Part shown: piece by piece, positions 39,724 through 51,533 of the stretch | Layout: every line of letters begins with the position of its first letter | Numbering within the stretch: the stretch's first letter is position 1 | Assembly (NCBI GenBank): GCA_964445985.1 | Contig: CAYUMU010000034.1 | Coordinates: forward strand, 1-58,280 | DNA length: 58,280 bases | Direction: 5' to 3' | From: CAYUMU01 sp964445985 | GTDB lineage: Bacteria > Planctomycetota > Planctomycetia > Pirellulales > S012-138 | Made by a program: the position numbers and the translations under genes | The notes under the pieces: model-generated | Seen by the model: the letters and a program-made list of their open reading frames with translations, nothing else | What the model was told of the DNA's origin: nothing | Databases searched by the model: none

Positions 39724-42171
39724 ATGGGTCTGACATCGGCACTCAGTACCGCGTTAACAGGCTTGAACGCGGCAGAAACCATCATCGACGTGGTGGGCAA
39801 CAACGTCGCCAACGCGAGCACGGTCGGCTTCAAGGCATCGCAGGCCGTGTTTGCCACCCAGTTTGTTGCCACGCAGTCCCTCGGCTCAACCCCGACCGAG
39901 TTTACCGGTGGCACCAACCCTCGACAGGTGGGCTTGGGTACCAAAGTCTCGGAGATCAAGCCCGACTTCACTCAAGGAACGATCGAGGTCAGCAGCGACC
40001 CATCGGATCTTGCCATCTCGGGCGACGGCTTTTTTATCGTGCAAGGCGATGAAGGAGATCGGCTCTACACTCGCAACGGTATCTTCAAGACGAACGCCGA
40101 GAATCAACTGATTACCACCAATGGTCAGCGTGTGCTGGGCTATGGAATTGATGACGATTTTCAAATCGAATCGACCACGCTTAGACCATTGGAAATTCCG
40201 CTGGGCGCCGCGGCGGTGGCGCAGGCGACGAAGAACGTAAACTTTGAAGGCACGCTCAGGCCCGATGGCGAATTGGCCAACCAGGCGTCGGTAATTCGTA
40301 CCAATGTGCTGGGCGATGCTTCACTCCCGTCTCCCGCTGTTGGCGGCGATGTTCCGGTCGCCGTTGCCGGTCCGGGCGCCGCGCCGTCCGGCGTAATCGA
40401 TACCGGTGCGGGGGCGCTGGAGGCAGGTGACTACACCTACCGGGTTGTATTTATCAATGCCCAAGGGAATGAGAGTTTTCCCTCGCCAACCTCCGCGACG
40501 ATTACCGCCGCGCTCAACGACGCCGTCGATCTGACTTTGCCCGCTGTCCCCGCTGGACCGCCGGCCGACTACACGGGCCTGCGAATCTACCGTGCGCGGA
40601 ATGGCGGCGATTTCCAGCGGGTGGCGGAATTGCCAGCGGGCGCCACAACGTACTCAGACGTCACGTCACAGGCCACTGTCGCCAGCAATCCCGTCCTTGT
40701 GGCTCCAGAGCAGACAGGAGCCCGCACCTACAATTATCGGGTCACCTATTCTCATAGTCTCGGGAGCGTTCAACCCAGCGTTCCGTCGCCGCTATTAGGG
40801 CAGGTCACTGTCAATGGCAATGATCGCGTCTTGCTTACGGGACTGCCCACCTCGGCAGATGTGCCACCGCCCTATGACACCATTAATATCTACCGTTCTC
40901 TGGCGGATGACGATTCAGAGTTTCACCTTGTCGCTCAGCTTACGCCAGATGCGGTTGAAACGACCTATATCGATGGGCTTCCCGACGCGCAATTGGCGAC
41001 GAAACCTTTGATTTCCTTTGATGGACCCACCGCCAGCTTTTCAACGACCCGCGTCGTGGACCTGATGCGGCAAGACGGTCCCGATACAAATGAACTAATC
41101 TTTCCGGAAACGGGAGTATTGCAATTTACTCCTCGTAAGGGCGGCCGTACCCTGGCCACGCACGAGTTCACAATTACGGATACAACCACCGTTCAAGAAC
41201 TGATCAACTTCATGGAACAGGCGATGGGCATTCAACGCACCACTGCCGATCCAACCAATGCCATCCCCGGCTCGGTCAACACGTTGGGTACGGGGTCACT
41301 TACGCCCGGTGGCTCCATTGTGAACGGTCGTATCCAACTGATTGGAAACAATGGAGACGACAACAGCATCGACATCGGCCTCTCCGGTCTGCAACTGGTG
41401 GGCGATTCTGGAAACGTCCATAATGTGAACATGCCGTTTGGAACCTTGCAGCAAGCCAAGGGGGAGAGTTCGGTTGCCGAACTCATTGCCTACGACTCTT
41501 TGGGTATTCCCATTCAAACGCGCGTGACCATGGTGCTCGAGTCGCGGACCAGCACCAGCACTACCTATCGCTGGTTTGCCGACTCACCCAACAATCAACC
41601 AGCGTCCGGTTCGAAAATCGCCGTCGGCACGGGGCTTATTACCTTCGATGGAGAAGGTAACGTGATTAACGTCACCGAGGCTACCGTCAGCGTCGAACGT
41701 CGCAAGGTGAGCAGCGCCAGTCCGCTGGAATTTGAATTGGATTTCACGCAAATTTCCGGCTTGGCCGCCGAACGCAGCAGCGTTTCAGCAAATCGCCAAG
41801 ACGGTTCGCCACCCGGTACCCTCAGTAGTTACATTATCAGCGAAGATGGCTTGATCCGTGGTGTTTTCTCCAACGGCATTACCCGCGATCTGGGGCAGAT
41901 CATGCTCGCTCGCTTCGCCAATAACGCTGGCTTGGAGCAGCGGGGAGAGAACCTCTTTGCCGCCGGCGTGAATTCTGGGTTGCCCATTACCGGCCGACCC
42001 GGTCAGCAGGGCATTGGTCGAATCATCGCCGGGGCCTTGGAGCTTTCCAACACCGATATTGGCGGCAACTTGATCGATCTGATCCTGGCTTCGACGCAAT
42101 ATCGTGGCAATACCCGTGTCATTGACGCCGCGCAACGAATGCTAGACGAATTACTCAATCTCCGAGGCTAA
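39724..42171 (+). CDS. flgE: Flagellar hook protein FlgE with two inserted FN3-like repeats
   Basis: FlgE forms the hook, the universal joint between rod and filament. At 815 residues it is about twice the length of E. coli FlgE (402). The N-terminal rod/hook motif is GLTSALSTALTGLNAAETII with DVVGNNVANASTVGFKAS; PSDLAISGDGFFIVQGDEGD follows; and the C-terminal helix region ends SNTDIGGNLIDLILASTQYR with GNTRVIDAAQRMLDELLNL. Between them, around residues 222-435, lie two tandem beta-sandwich repeats that look like fibronectin type III or Ig-like modules: AGDYTYRVVFINAQGNESFP and ARTYNYRVTYSHSLGSVQPS, each followed by a Y-x-IYR stretch. I infer an enlarged exposed hook domain. ATG 39724 is preceded by GGGAGGC. 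Confidence 0.9.
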   Translation: MGLTSALSTALTGLNAAETIIDVVGNNVANASTVGFKASQAVFATQFVATQSLGSTPTEFTGGTNPRQVGLGTKVSEIKPDFTQGTIEVSSDPSDLAISGDGFFIVQGDEGDRLYTRNGIFKTNAENQLITTNGQRVLGYGIDDDFQIESTTLRPLEIPLGAAAVAQATKNVNFEGTLRPDGELANQASVIRTNVLGDASLPSPAVGGDVPVAVAGPGAAPSGVIDTGAGALEAGDYTYRVVFINAQGNESFPSPTSATITAALNDAVDLTLPAVPAGPPADYTGLRIYRARNGGDFQRVAELPAGATTYSDVTSQATVASNPVLVAPEQTGARTYNYRVTYSHSLGSVQPSVPSPLLGQVTVNGNDRVLLTGLPTSADVPPPYDTINIYRSLADDDSEFHLVAQLTPDAVETTYIDGLPDAQLATKPLISFDGPTASFSTTRVVDLMRQDGPDTNELIFPETGVLQFTPRKGGRTLATHEFTITDTTTVQELINFMEQAMGIQRTTADPTNAIPGSVNTLGTGSLTPGGSIVNGRIQLIGNNGDDNSIDIGLSGLQLVGDSGNVHNVNMPFGTLQQAKGESSVAELIAYDSLGIPIQTRVTMVLESRTSTSTTYRWFADSPNNQPASGSKIAVGTGLITFDGEGNVINVTEATVSVERRKVSSASPLEFELDFTQISGLAAERSSVSANRQDGSPPGTLSSYIISEDGLIRGVFSNGITRDLGQIMLARFANNAGLEQRGENLFAAGVNSGLPITGRPGQQGIGRIIAGALELSNTDIGGNLIDLILASTQYRGNTRVIDAAQRMLDELLNLRG

Positions 42172-42216
42172 CGCCGCTCTCCATGATATTTGATAGTGTC
42201 GCCGACTATATTTCCC

Positions 42217-42426
42217 ATGATCAAGCTCACGCGCCTTAACGGAGAAGTATTCCTTCTCAATGCCGAATTGATCCGGTACGTGGAGGAGCGGCCAGACACG
42301 TTTATTACGCTGACTACCGATGAAAAGCTGATCGTAACGGAGCGGCTCGACGAGGTGATGCGACTCGCGATTGAGTACCAGCGCCAAAAGCACTTGATTC
42401 CTCCGCCATTCCGACGGGAAGGATAG
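42217..42426 (+). CDS. flbD: FlbD family flagellar protein
   Basis: FlbD is a small protein found in many flagellar operons beside motA; its role is not settled. The 69-residue product MIKLTRLNGEVFLLNAELIR, then YVEERPDTFITLTTDEKLIV, matches the family closely over its whole length, with the typical end LAIEYQRQKHLIPPPF. The start is ATG 42217; an upstream ATG at 42190 adds nine residues not found in the family. It is followed by motA after 13 bases, with GGAAGGATAGG just before the motA start, so the two are surely in one operon with flgE. Confidence 0.9.
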   Translation: MIKLTRLNGEVFLLNAELIRYVEERPDTFITLTTDEKLIVTERLDEVMRLAIEYQRQKHLIPPPFRREG

Positions 42427-42439
42427 GATTTCGCTGAAT

Positions 42440-43216
42440 ATGGATATTGCCAGCACGATCGGAATGGCCTTGGGCGCCGCCCTGCTGCTGATCTCGGTGC
42501 TCATGGCCGAGGGCGCGTCGTTCGGTGCGTTTATTGATTACCCTTCGATTATGATCGTGTTTGGCGGATCTTTCGCCGCGGTGTTGATGTGCTTTCCCCT
42601 CAAGAACGTGTTGTCGATGGGCGGCGTTTTCAAAACCGTCTTCTTCAACAAGCAGCAGAGCATTCCCGAACTGATCGAACTGATCGTGGGACTCGCCGAG
42701 ACGGCCCGGCGCGATGGCCTGCTGGCGCTGGAAGGCCGGCTATCAGAAATTGACAATGCATTCGTGGTTCTGGGAATTCAAATGTCGGTCGATGGCACGC
42801 CGCAAGAAGTGATCGACGACATCATGCGCACCGAAATGGATGCTGTCTCCACCCGCCATTCGGCCGGAAAAGCGCTACTCGATCAACTCGGCCGATTTGC
42901 TCCGGCCTTCGGCATGATTGGCACGCTGATGGGCCTGATTATCATGCTCGGCAACATGAGTGATCCCTCCTCCATCGGCTCCGGCATGGCCGTGGCCTTG
43001 ATTACCACGCTCTATGGCGCCGTTGCCTCAAACATGGTGTGCCTGCCGCTGGCCGAGAAGTTGGGCTTCTTGAATAAACAAGAACTGCTGGCCATGGAGA
43101 TCGTGGTGCGCGGCGTGATGGGCATCCAATCGGGCGATAACCCTCGCGTCATCGCTCAGAAACTGCAAACATTCATTCCGCCAAAGCTTCGCAACGAGCA
43201 GAAGGCCGCCGCGTAG
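42440..43216 (+). CDS. motA: Flagellar motor stator protein MotA
   Basis: MotA with MotB forms the proton or sodium channel that drives rotation. The 258-residue product has four membrane segments: residues ~1-25 (IASTIGMALGAALLLISVLM), ~28-50, and two close together near 148-200. These include FAPAFGMIGTLMGLIIMLGN and GMAVALITTLYGAVASNMVC. The cytoplasmic loop is long and charged, as in other MotA (ALEGRLSEIDNAFVVLGIQM and LDQLGRF). The conserved Pro and Gly residues in the last two segments are in place. No specific sodium marker could be read. motB starts 92 bases after the stop. Confidence 0.93.
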   Translation: MDIASTIGMALGAALLLISVLMAEGASFGAFIDYPSIMIVFGGSFAAVLMCFPLKNVLSMGGVFKTVFFNKQQSIPELIELIVGLAETARRDGLLALEGRLSEIDNAFVVLGIQMSVDGTPQEVIDDIMRTEMDAVSTRHSAGKALLDQLGRFAPAFGMIGTLMGLIIMLGNMSDPSSIGSGMAVALITTLYGAVASNMVCLPLAEKLGFLNKQELLAMEIVVRGVMGIQSGDNPRVIAQKLQTFIPPKLRNEQKAAA

Positions 43217-43308
43217 CAAATAGGTCAAATGGTCGTAAAGACCGCCTGCGGTTGGCGACGGGATTCGGAACCTTCCACCCATAAAATATCCGCGGAATAG
43301 CATTTGTC

Positions 43309-44064
43309 ATGGCGATGCCACCCGAAGATCCGCCCGCGGGAATTCCCGAATGGGTTGTCACGTTCGGCGACATGATGTCGCTGTTGCTCACCTTCTTTAT
43401 CATGCTGGTTTCGCTGAGCGAGATTAAGTCGCAAGAGAAGTATCAGGCGCTCGTGGAAAGTTTTCGACGCCAATTTGGCCACGATACGGCGAGCAATAGC
43501 ATGGCGCCGGGTCAACAAAAGCCTCGCAACAGTGAAATTGCCAAACTGGCCAGTCAAGGGCGCGCGATGCGCTCAAACACGATGAACGGCGGCGACCGCG
43601 TTAAGGCCGCTCGTGGTGAGAATCCACGCGTGCGAACGCTTCGCCAGGCCAACCGCACCACAATCGGTGCCCTCGTCTACTTCGAAGAAGACAGCGCGAC
43701 GCTGCTGCCAGAAGAGAAGGCGGAACTCCAGCGCAGCGCCCTCCAGATGCTCGGCAAGCCCCAGAAGATCGAAATTCGCGGCCATTCTTCGTTGCGGCCC
43801 CTCCCGGCCGATGACAAGTTTCCGAGCAATTGGGCGCTATGTTTCGCCCGTTGCATCGCGGTTCAGCAGTTTCTGCAAGAACTGGGAATCGATCCGCGCC
43901 GCATGCGCCTGAGCCAGGCAGCGCGGTACGAGCCATATACGCTAGACGTGGATCCAAATTCATTACGGAAGAACTCACGCGTTGAAGTCAGCATGCTCGA
44001 CGAGCTGACAGCCGATTTGCGGGGCAGCGAAGCAGAGCGAGAAAGCGTCTATCGCGCTCCTTAA
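43309..44064 (+). CDS. motB: Flagellar motor stator protein MotB
   Basis: MotB anchors the stator to peptidoglycan. The 251-residue product has a short N-terminus, the channel helix WVVTFGDMMSLLLTFFIMLV with SLSEIKSQEK, where Asp21 is the expected ion-carrying residue, and then a linker. The OmpA-like domain follows: FEEDSATLLPEEKAELQRSA, IEIRGHSSLRPLPADDKFPS and WALCFARCIAVQQFLQELGI, ending RKNSRVEVSMLDEL. The wall-binding Arg and Asp of this fold are present. A Gly-Gln-rich linker near residue 60-85 is longer than in E. coli. The flagellar cluster stops here; fliL, fliM and fliN do not follow, and the next gene is on the other strand. Confidence 0.92.
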   Translation: MAMPPEDPPAGIPEWVVTFGDMMSLLLTFFIMLVSLSEIKSQEKYQALVESFRRQFGHDTASNSMAPGQQKPRNSEIAKLASQGRAMRSNTMNGGDRVKAARGENPRVRTLRQANRTTIGALVYFEEDSATLLPEEKAELQRSALQMLGKPQKIEIRGHSSLRPLPADDKFPSNWALCFARCIAVQQFLQELGIDPRRMRLSQAARYEPYTLDVDPNSLRKNSRVEVSMLDELTADLRGSEAERESVYRAP

Positions 44065-44092
44065 ACCAGGGCTTTCAGCTACCTCGCGTCAC

Positions 44093-44779
44093 CTACATTT
44101 GATCGAGCATCGCGCGAGCGTCGGCGAAAACGCTGTCGAGCATCTCCTCGGTTAGGCGACCGGTAAACGTATTCTGCTGGCTGGGGTGATAGCTTCCCAG
44201 CAACCAACGCCCTGCGGTCAGCGGAGTTCGCGCGCCATGTCCAAATTTCGGACGTTTCCTGCCGGTCAACCATCCACGCCGCCGCGACTCCTGGCACACG
44301 GCATCAAACGCGATTCCGCCCAAAGCCACGATTACTTGGATGGGAAGCAGATCGAAAGTGCTCACCAGCCATTCGCGGCAAGCCGCTAGTTCGTCTCGCG
44401 ATGGCCGGTTTTGAGGAGGCGCGCAATGGCAGACCGCGGTGATGGCGCACCCTTTAAGGCGCAAGCCATCATCGGCAGATGTCGCCTCGGCTTGGTTTGC
44501 CAGACCTGCCCGATGCAATGCGCGGTATAACCATTCCCCGCTGCGATCGCCCGTGAACATCCTTCCTGTGCGATTCGCACCGTGTGCGGCAGGCGCCAAG
44601 CCCACAATCAACAGTCTCGCGGTGTCGTCGCCAAAGTTCGGCACGGGCAGGCCCCAGTACTGCCAATCCAGATATGCTCGTCGCTTGACCTGGGCAACTT
44701 CCTGACAGTACGCTCGCAATCGCGGGCATTTGTCGCAACCCACGATACTCTGATTCAGTTCATGCCAGGGTAGACTCAT
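44093..44779 (-). CDS. Uracil-DNA glycosylase, family 5 (UDGb type)
   Basis: The enzyme removes uracil and probably hypoxanthine or xanthine from DNA in base-excision repair. From ATG 44779 the 228-residue product shows an iron-sulfur-type opening CDKCPRLRAYCQEVA near residues 14-28, then the active-site motif LLIVGLAPAAHGANRTGRMF near 55-75 with GDRSGEWLYRALHRAG, and CHCAPPQNRPSRDEL near 115. The end holds the GSYHPSQQNTF motif near 195. These match family 5, where the first motif lacks the catalytic Asp of family 1. An ATG at 44794 would add five residues. It converges with motB after 29 bases and is unrelated to the flagellar set. Confidence 0.9.
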   Translation of the reverse strand: MSLPWHELNQSIVGCDKCPRLRAYCQEVAQVKRRAYLDWQYWGLPVPNFGDDTARLLIVGLAPAAHGANRTGRMFTGDRSGEWLYRALHRAGLANQAEATSADDGLRLKGCAITAVCHCAPPQNRPSRDELAACREWLVSTFDLLPIQVIVALGGIAFDAVCQESRRRGWLTGRKRPKFGHGARTPLTAGRWLLGSYHPSQQNTFTGRLTEEMLDSVFADARAMLDQM

Positions 44780-44849
44780 GGTAAATGAATGCATTCACAA
44801 CAGGGGCTCAACCAAGAGATAGGGATCTCGTTCAACTTATCCAGAATCT

Positions 44850-45656
44850 CTAAGCTTGACCTAGGGCGCGATGTACAAGATCTCGATCAAAATAGTTCAC
44901 GCTCATTCCCGCGTCGATGACGAGGCTCTGTGCGTTGATGCCACTCGAGGCAGCGCTCAGCAAAAACGCGGCCGCGTTTGCAACTTCCGCTGTTTGCACG
45001 GCATGTTTCCGCAGCGTTGCCTGTTCGGCATATAAATAGCTGTCGACATAGCCAGGTATGCCCGCGGAGGCAGAAGTCTTGAGCAATCCAGGCGAAACCG
45101 CGTTGAATCGCACGCGAGAAAATGCGCTGAAACTCTTCGCCAAGAACGCCAGTGACGAATCGAGCGCGGCCTTGATCGGCGCCATGAAACCGTAATTCTC
45201 GCTTGCCATCCGCGTGGTGGAGATCGAAACGGTGACTACGGATGCGTCGTGCGCAAAGCTGTCTTTGAGCGCGTTGGCAAGCGCCACCAACGAGAAACAA
45301 GAGATATCCACGGCTCTCAGGAACGCGGTCTTGGGTGTCTCATGAAAAGGCTGCGGACCTCCGCTGTAGTCGGCAAAGGCAATCGAGTGCAGCATGCCCG
45401 CGAGCGGTGCGTGTTTCGCTTGAACGGACACGGCGAGTTGCTCAATCTGCTTGGGATCTTCTACGTCGCAAACGTAAACAGCCGTGCCCTCGGGCAATAG
45501 CTTGACGACGCTTTCCCGCCGCGCCGCGCTTCGCACGGAGTAAATTACGTCCGCCCCAGATGAAGAGAGCAACTGCCCTACATGCCAGGCCACGCTCTTG
45601 CGATTGGCGACGCCGGTTACGAGAACACTCTTGCCCGTTAGCTGGAGAAAATCCAT
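44850..45656 (-). CDS. Divergent FabI-like enoyl-ACP reductase or SDR
   Basis: The 268-residue product is a short-chain dehydrogenase of the FabI type. From MDFLQLTGKSVLVTGVANRK it has the cofactor loop GVANRKSVAWHVGQLLSSSG, a CDVEDPKQIEQLAVSVQ region, and the active-site helix SENYGFMAPIKAALDSSLAF with the Tyr-x6-Lys signature. The end RVRFNAVSPGLLKTSASAGI is also FabI-like. Known FabI has an extra Tyr ten residues before the catalytic Tyr; that place is Ile here (VSISTTRMASENY), so the substrate or role may differ. The start at 45656 gives the standard opening; ATG 45665 adds three residues. No other fatty-acid gene is adjacent. Confidence 0.8.
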   Translation of the reverse strand: MDFLQLTGKSVLVTGVANRKSVAWHVGQLLSSSGADVIYSVRSAARRESVVKLLPEGTAVYVCDVEDPKQIEQLAVSVQAKHAPLAGMLHSIAFADYSGGPQPFHETPKTAFLRAVDISCFSLVALANALKDSFAHDASVVTVSISTTRMASENYGFMAPIKAALDSSLAFLAKSFSAFSRVRFNAVSPGLLKTSASAGIPGYVDSYLYAEQATLRKHAVQTAEVANAAAFLLSAASSGINAQSLVIDAGMSVNYFDRDLVHRALGQA

Positions 45657-45782
45657 GGAAGGCACGTCATCGCAAAAATTAGGTAAATGGAGATGCTGAA
45701 TTCGTTCAGCAATTCCAACAGATCGAAATAAGGCGTGAACCTGCGATTAAGTTTTTCGGAAGCAGCAAGTGCAACGACTTGT

Positions 45783-48479
<2,697 letters not shown>

Positions 48480-48775
48480 GGCAGCAGGCCATCCTGGCAA
48501 AAAAGCTTGCGGGGGGATGCAGCCAACCGTGAGCCGCGAACCCGTTTCGGTAGCAGCGTCTCGGCTGGTGATGATTCCCGTTAATATAGGCAATCAATTG
48601 CCTGGGGAGAATGACCCCATCGGGGCCGCCGAGACTGATTCGCTGGTTGGGCCGTCAAATGGAGCGCCAATGCGGCCCCCTGCCAATCGGCGCTTTCCTG
48701 AGAAACCGGCGGTGCCCCCGGCCGCTACGGGAGATTCGCAAGGTCTCCCCATCGACTTTCGCCTCTCAATAAAAT

Positions 48776-49837
48776 TCAGGCGTTGAACAGGGGGATGGGA
48801 TCCTGCGGCAAACCGCGGGGGGCCGGAGTCGTGTTGGGCTGGGTGGCGGGCGGCTGAAGTTTTGGGCTCGGGTAGTTTCCACGATTGTCGGCCGAAGGCG
48901 AATCCGGTTGGTTGGAAAGATTCGGCCGGCCGGCCGAGCCATTTCCAATGGGAACATGACGCGACACGTGCGGCGCCGGCTGCTCGGTTACCGCTTGTCC
49001 CCGGTTGGCGGTACGGTGCCCGTCTTGCGAAATGAACGGCTCCATGGGTCCATTCCCACGCGAAGTCGACCGGTAGCTGCTCGATTCGGGAATGGGGCTA
49101 ATCGGCGTGGCGCCGTTTGGAACGGATGTCGTTGGGCTGCTGTGGCTCGGCGCGCTAGAAGCAGGCGACGAGGTCGCGGGGGACGAATAGCTGGGCGTCG
49201 CTATCCCCGGCTGAGAGTAGCTGCCAGGTTGAGGATAGTATCGACGGCCTTGCGGCGCGTGATAGCTTTGTGGCCGATAGCTCGACGAAGGCTGCGACGG
49301 TGAAGGATAAACTTGCGAAGGGTAGGATTGAGAAGGATACGAGTGCGAGGGATATGTCTGCGGCTGCTGCGGATAAAACGAGGACGACGTTTGCGGACGC
49401 AGCACCGGAGTGGGCGTGGGTTGGTTGCCGGGAACCGTATAGGGGGTTCCAAAGTTGGAGCCACCAGGCATGGTTGTGGGCGGTACGTTATAGGTTTGCG
49501 GGCCGTTGTAGGTTTGCGGCGAGGAGTAGGCCGGCGATGAATAGCCAGGCGACGTGCTGGGCATGGCGTACGTCGAATCAGAGAAGTTTTGTCCCGCGGG
49601 CATTCCCGATTCCAAGGGATAGATGAGCGAAGGCTGCGGTGTTGTTTCGACCGCTCCTCCCATCACTCCATCGCCCGGCAAGATGGGTGCAACCGCCCCA
49701 GGCCCATAATGCGCGGCGAACGGATCTTGCGCGGGTGGGCTTTGGCAGCAATGGTTCTTGCAACCGCCGGCCCACGGCACCGATACGAGCAGCAGTCCGG
49801 TCGCGCACAATGTTTGTTTTCCGCGGTTCATTGTCAT
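48776..49837 (-). CDS. Tyr/Pro/Ser-rich lipoprotein of low complexity
   Basis: The 353-residue product has a lipoprotein-type signal (LCATGLLLVSVPWAGGC), with the Cys at position ~27 as the lipidation site, and then CCQSPPAQ. The rest is of low complexity, made of Tyr, Pro, Ser, Gln and Gly: SYPSQSYPSQVYPSPSQPSS, RYYPQPGSYSQPGIATPSYS and SSPATSSPASSAPSHSSPTT. Such sequences are disordered and often sit on the cell surface or in the wall, but no family is recognised. Its codons favour GC less than in neighbours in places, which I put down to composition. The gene lies 300 bases downstream of a region without a gene and on the same strand as the P-type ATPase, which it precedes by about 300 bases. 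Confidence 0.75.
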   Translation of the reverse strand: MTMNRGKQTLCATGLLLVSVPWAGGCKNHCCQSPPAQDPFAAHYGPGAVAPILPGDGVMGGAVETTPQPSLIYPLESGMPAGQNFSDSTYAMPSTSPGYSSPAYSSPQTYNGPQTYNVPPTTMPGGSNFGTPYTVPGNQPTPTPVLRPQTSSSFYPQQPQTYPSHSYPSQSYPSQVYPSPSQPSSSYRPQSYHAPQGRRYYPQPGSYSQPGIATPSYSSPATSSPASSAPSHSSPTTSVPNGATPISPIPESSSYRSTSRGNGPMEPFISQDGHRTANRGQAVTEQPAPHVSRHVPIGNGSAGRPNLSNQPDSPSADNRGNYPSPKLQPPATQPNTTPAPRGLPQDPIPLFNA

Positions 49838-50443
49838 CAGCTCTCCCGCCGGCCTCCGTCAATCGAGAGCCCGGCAGTCGGTGTATGTATGGAAAGTGGG
49901 CGCGGAAATATATCTCACGGTGGTGTTCGGTCAACAAATACACATGGTCGATGAAGCGGAATTCCATCACGGAAACGGGGAAGGGCGTTGCTTTCGATAC
50001 GATCGTTAATCTCGGTGTCAAAGAATGCCGCTTCTAACGGCAGTACCTGCGGAGCCTGATATAGAAGGCGACCGGCGCCAGCCCCCCCTCACGGAAAGTC
50101 TCTCGACCGGCTGCGAAGCGTGCCGAGCAGCTGCGAAATGTCTTCCAGCTGTCGCGCATGGGGCCGAGAAGATCGAGCAGAACCTGTCGATCTATTATGT
50201 GGCGGACGAGATCAGCGGCGTCTGGCGCGGCATGCTGATCGCGATTCCGGCGTCTCATTGGAATGACAAAGCACAGCCAAGAGAACCGGCGACTTGCATA
50301 ATGAACGTATGCTCATTATCGCTGGGCCAGTTTACTCGGCGTGCTTGGCTCAAACCAAGAGGGGGTGAATCGCAATTTCGCTCAGACCCACCGGCGCGCG
50401 GGGGGGAACTGCCCACGCGGATTGTACGCGGGGCGGTTCACTA
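49838..50443. other. 606-base region upstream of the lipoprotein gene without clear gene
   Basis: The upstream sequence of the lipoprotein gene should include its promoter. Between about 50070 and 50280 the plus strand reads like a coding piece (EQNLSIYYVADEISGVWRGM) but no start with a ribosome-binding site, no family and no consistent frame could be defined. I see no RNA gene or repeat. An ancient gene remnant is possible. Confidence 0.3.
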
Positions 50444-51346
50444 TTATTGCGTGGCCAACTCGCGGAGGCTGGCCTCGAGCTTGGGCACTTCGGCTTTATC
50501 GAACCGCTTGTCGGTGAGCAGCTTGCGAAGGTCTTCCCGGGGCTCCAGCGGGGTGCCCTCGGGAAGTTGCAGCATGGCGAACGCCCGCTCGGTGGGGATC
50601 CCAATGGCGAAGTGCCGCTGGTCCACATGGATTTCGCGCGATTCGCGGAAGCCCACCGGAATGAGTTGCACCTGCCGGTTGGGCAGCGTGAGCTCTTCGC
50701 TGTCGGAGGGCGAGTTGCTATTCCGCGGGGCGAGGAACCACATCAGGTGGGAAACCTTCCCGCTCTGGTCGTCCACCAGAACCGCGTGACGCACCCACCA
50801 ATCCACATGCTCGTCTTGATGATGCACCACGGTGCTGGCATCGAACACCGCCATCGTTAGCGTGCGGGCAATCTGCACCACTTTCTTTTGATTGGCTTCT
50901 TGTCGCGTGAGCACCAGCTTTTCGATGAAACCCAAGCTTTCGCCGGCCGAATCTTCCGAGGAGACAATCACCGCCCCAGCTTTCGATTTCAGCGCAAAGC
51001 CGGCGCCGAGACTGCGGAGATAATGCTTGCCGGTGGTTCCGCTCTTGCGAACATCGACTGTCAGCGCGAGTTGAAACCGCTCGGCCATGCCGCGGCTTAC
51101 AGAATCGAGCGCCGAAACGTCCCCCTGCGATAGCTTTGGCTTGGAGAGCAGCAGCAGGTGGCTCCAGCCTTCCACGCGTTCTTCGATCTTGGCGCCCGGA
51201 CGGATCGCTGGCAGATACCGAGCCGTGACATCCACAAACGGTTCTTGAGCGGCAACAGGCCGGGGAGAAAGTGCCAACAGAACAATCGCTACCGCCAGAC
51301 CTGGAATGCAATCGATCCCTGCTCCGCGCATTCTCGAAGAAGTCAT
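50444..51346 (-). CDS. Secreted protein of unknown function
   Basis: The product (300 residues from ATG 51346) has a signal peptide (LAVAIVLLALSPRPVAAQ), with the likely cut after VAAQ. The mature part has alternating strands and helices: VDVTARYLPAIRPGAKIEER, GWSHLLLLSKPKLSQGDVSA, MAERFQLALTVDVRKSGTTG and VDQRHFAIGIPTERAFAMLQ. Charged residues are spread throughout and there is a conserved-looking HHQDEHVDWWVRHAVLVDDQ stretch, which might bind a metal by its His/Asp residues, though this is a guess. The family is not recognised. An ATG at 51391 would add 15 residues before the signal. The neighbouring PQQ-type gene lies 143 bases upstream on the same strand. Confidence 0.7.
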   Translation of the reverse strand: MTSSRMRGAGIDCIPGLAVAIVLLALSPRPVAAQEPFVDVTARYLPAIRPGAKIEERVEGWSHLLLLSKPKLSQGDVSALDSVSRGMAERFQLALTVDVRKSGTTGKHYLRSLGAGFALKSKAGAVIVSSEDSAGESLGFIEKLVLTRQEANQKKVVQIARTLTMAVFDASTVVHHQDEHVDWWVRHAVLVDDQSGKVSHLMWFLAPRNSNSPSDSEELTLPNRQVQLIPVGFRESREIHVDQRHFAIGIPTERAFAMLQLPEGTPLEPREDLRKLLTDKRFDKAEVPKLEASLRELATQ

Positions 51347-51533
51347 CAGTCGGCCTCGTTTCGAGCGGTTCGCTATAAAATTCTGAAACACTTCTACTCC
51401 GTTATCCTCATCACATCACGGCCCATGGTTGACGGCATCGGTTGAGGCACGCAAGGTAAGGTTCAATTCTGGCAACAGCTTGCCCCCAGCACCAATGGCT
51501 AGCCACCAGTCCCCAGCCACCAGCTACCAGCCC

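Noticed and set aside
50025..50789. 254-codon plus-strand frame starting MPLLTAVPAEPD
   Set aside because: Its second half is antisense to the secreted protein ending at 50444, and the first half lacks a family, a ribosome-binding site and even codon use.
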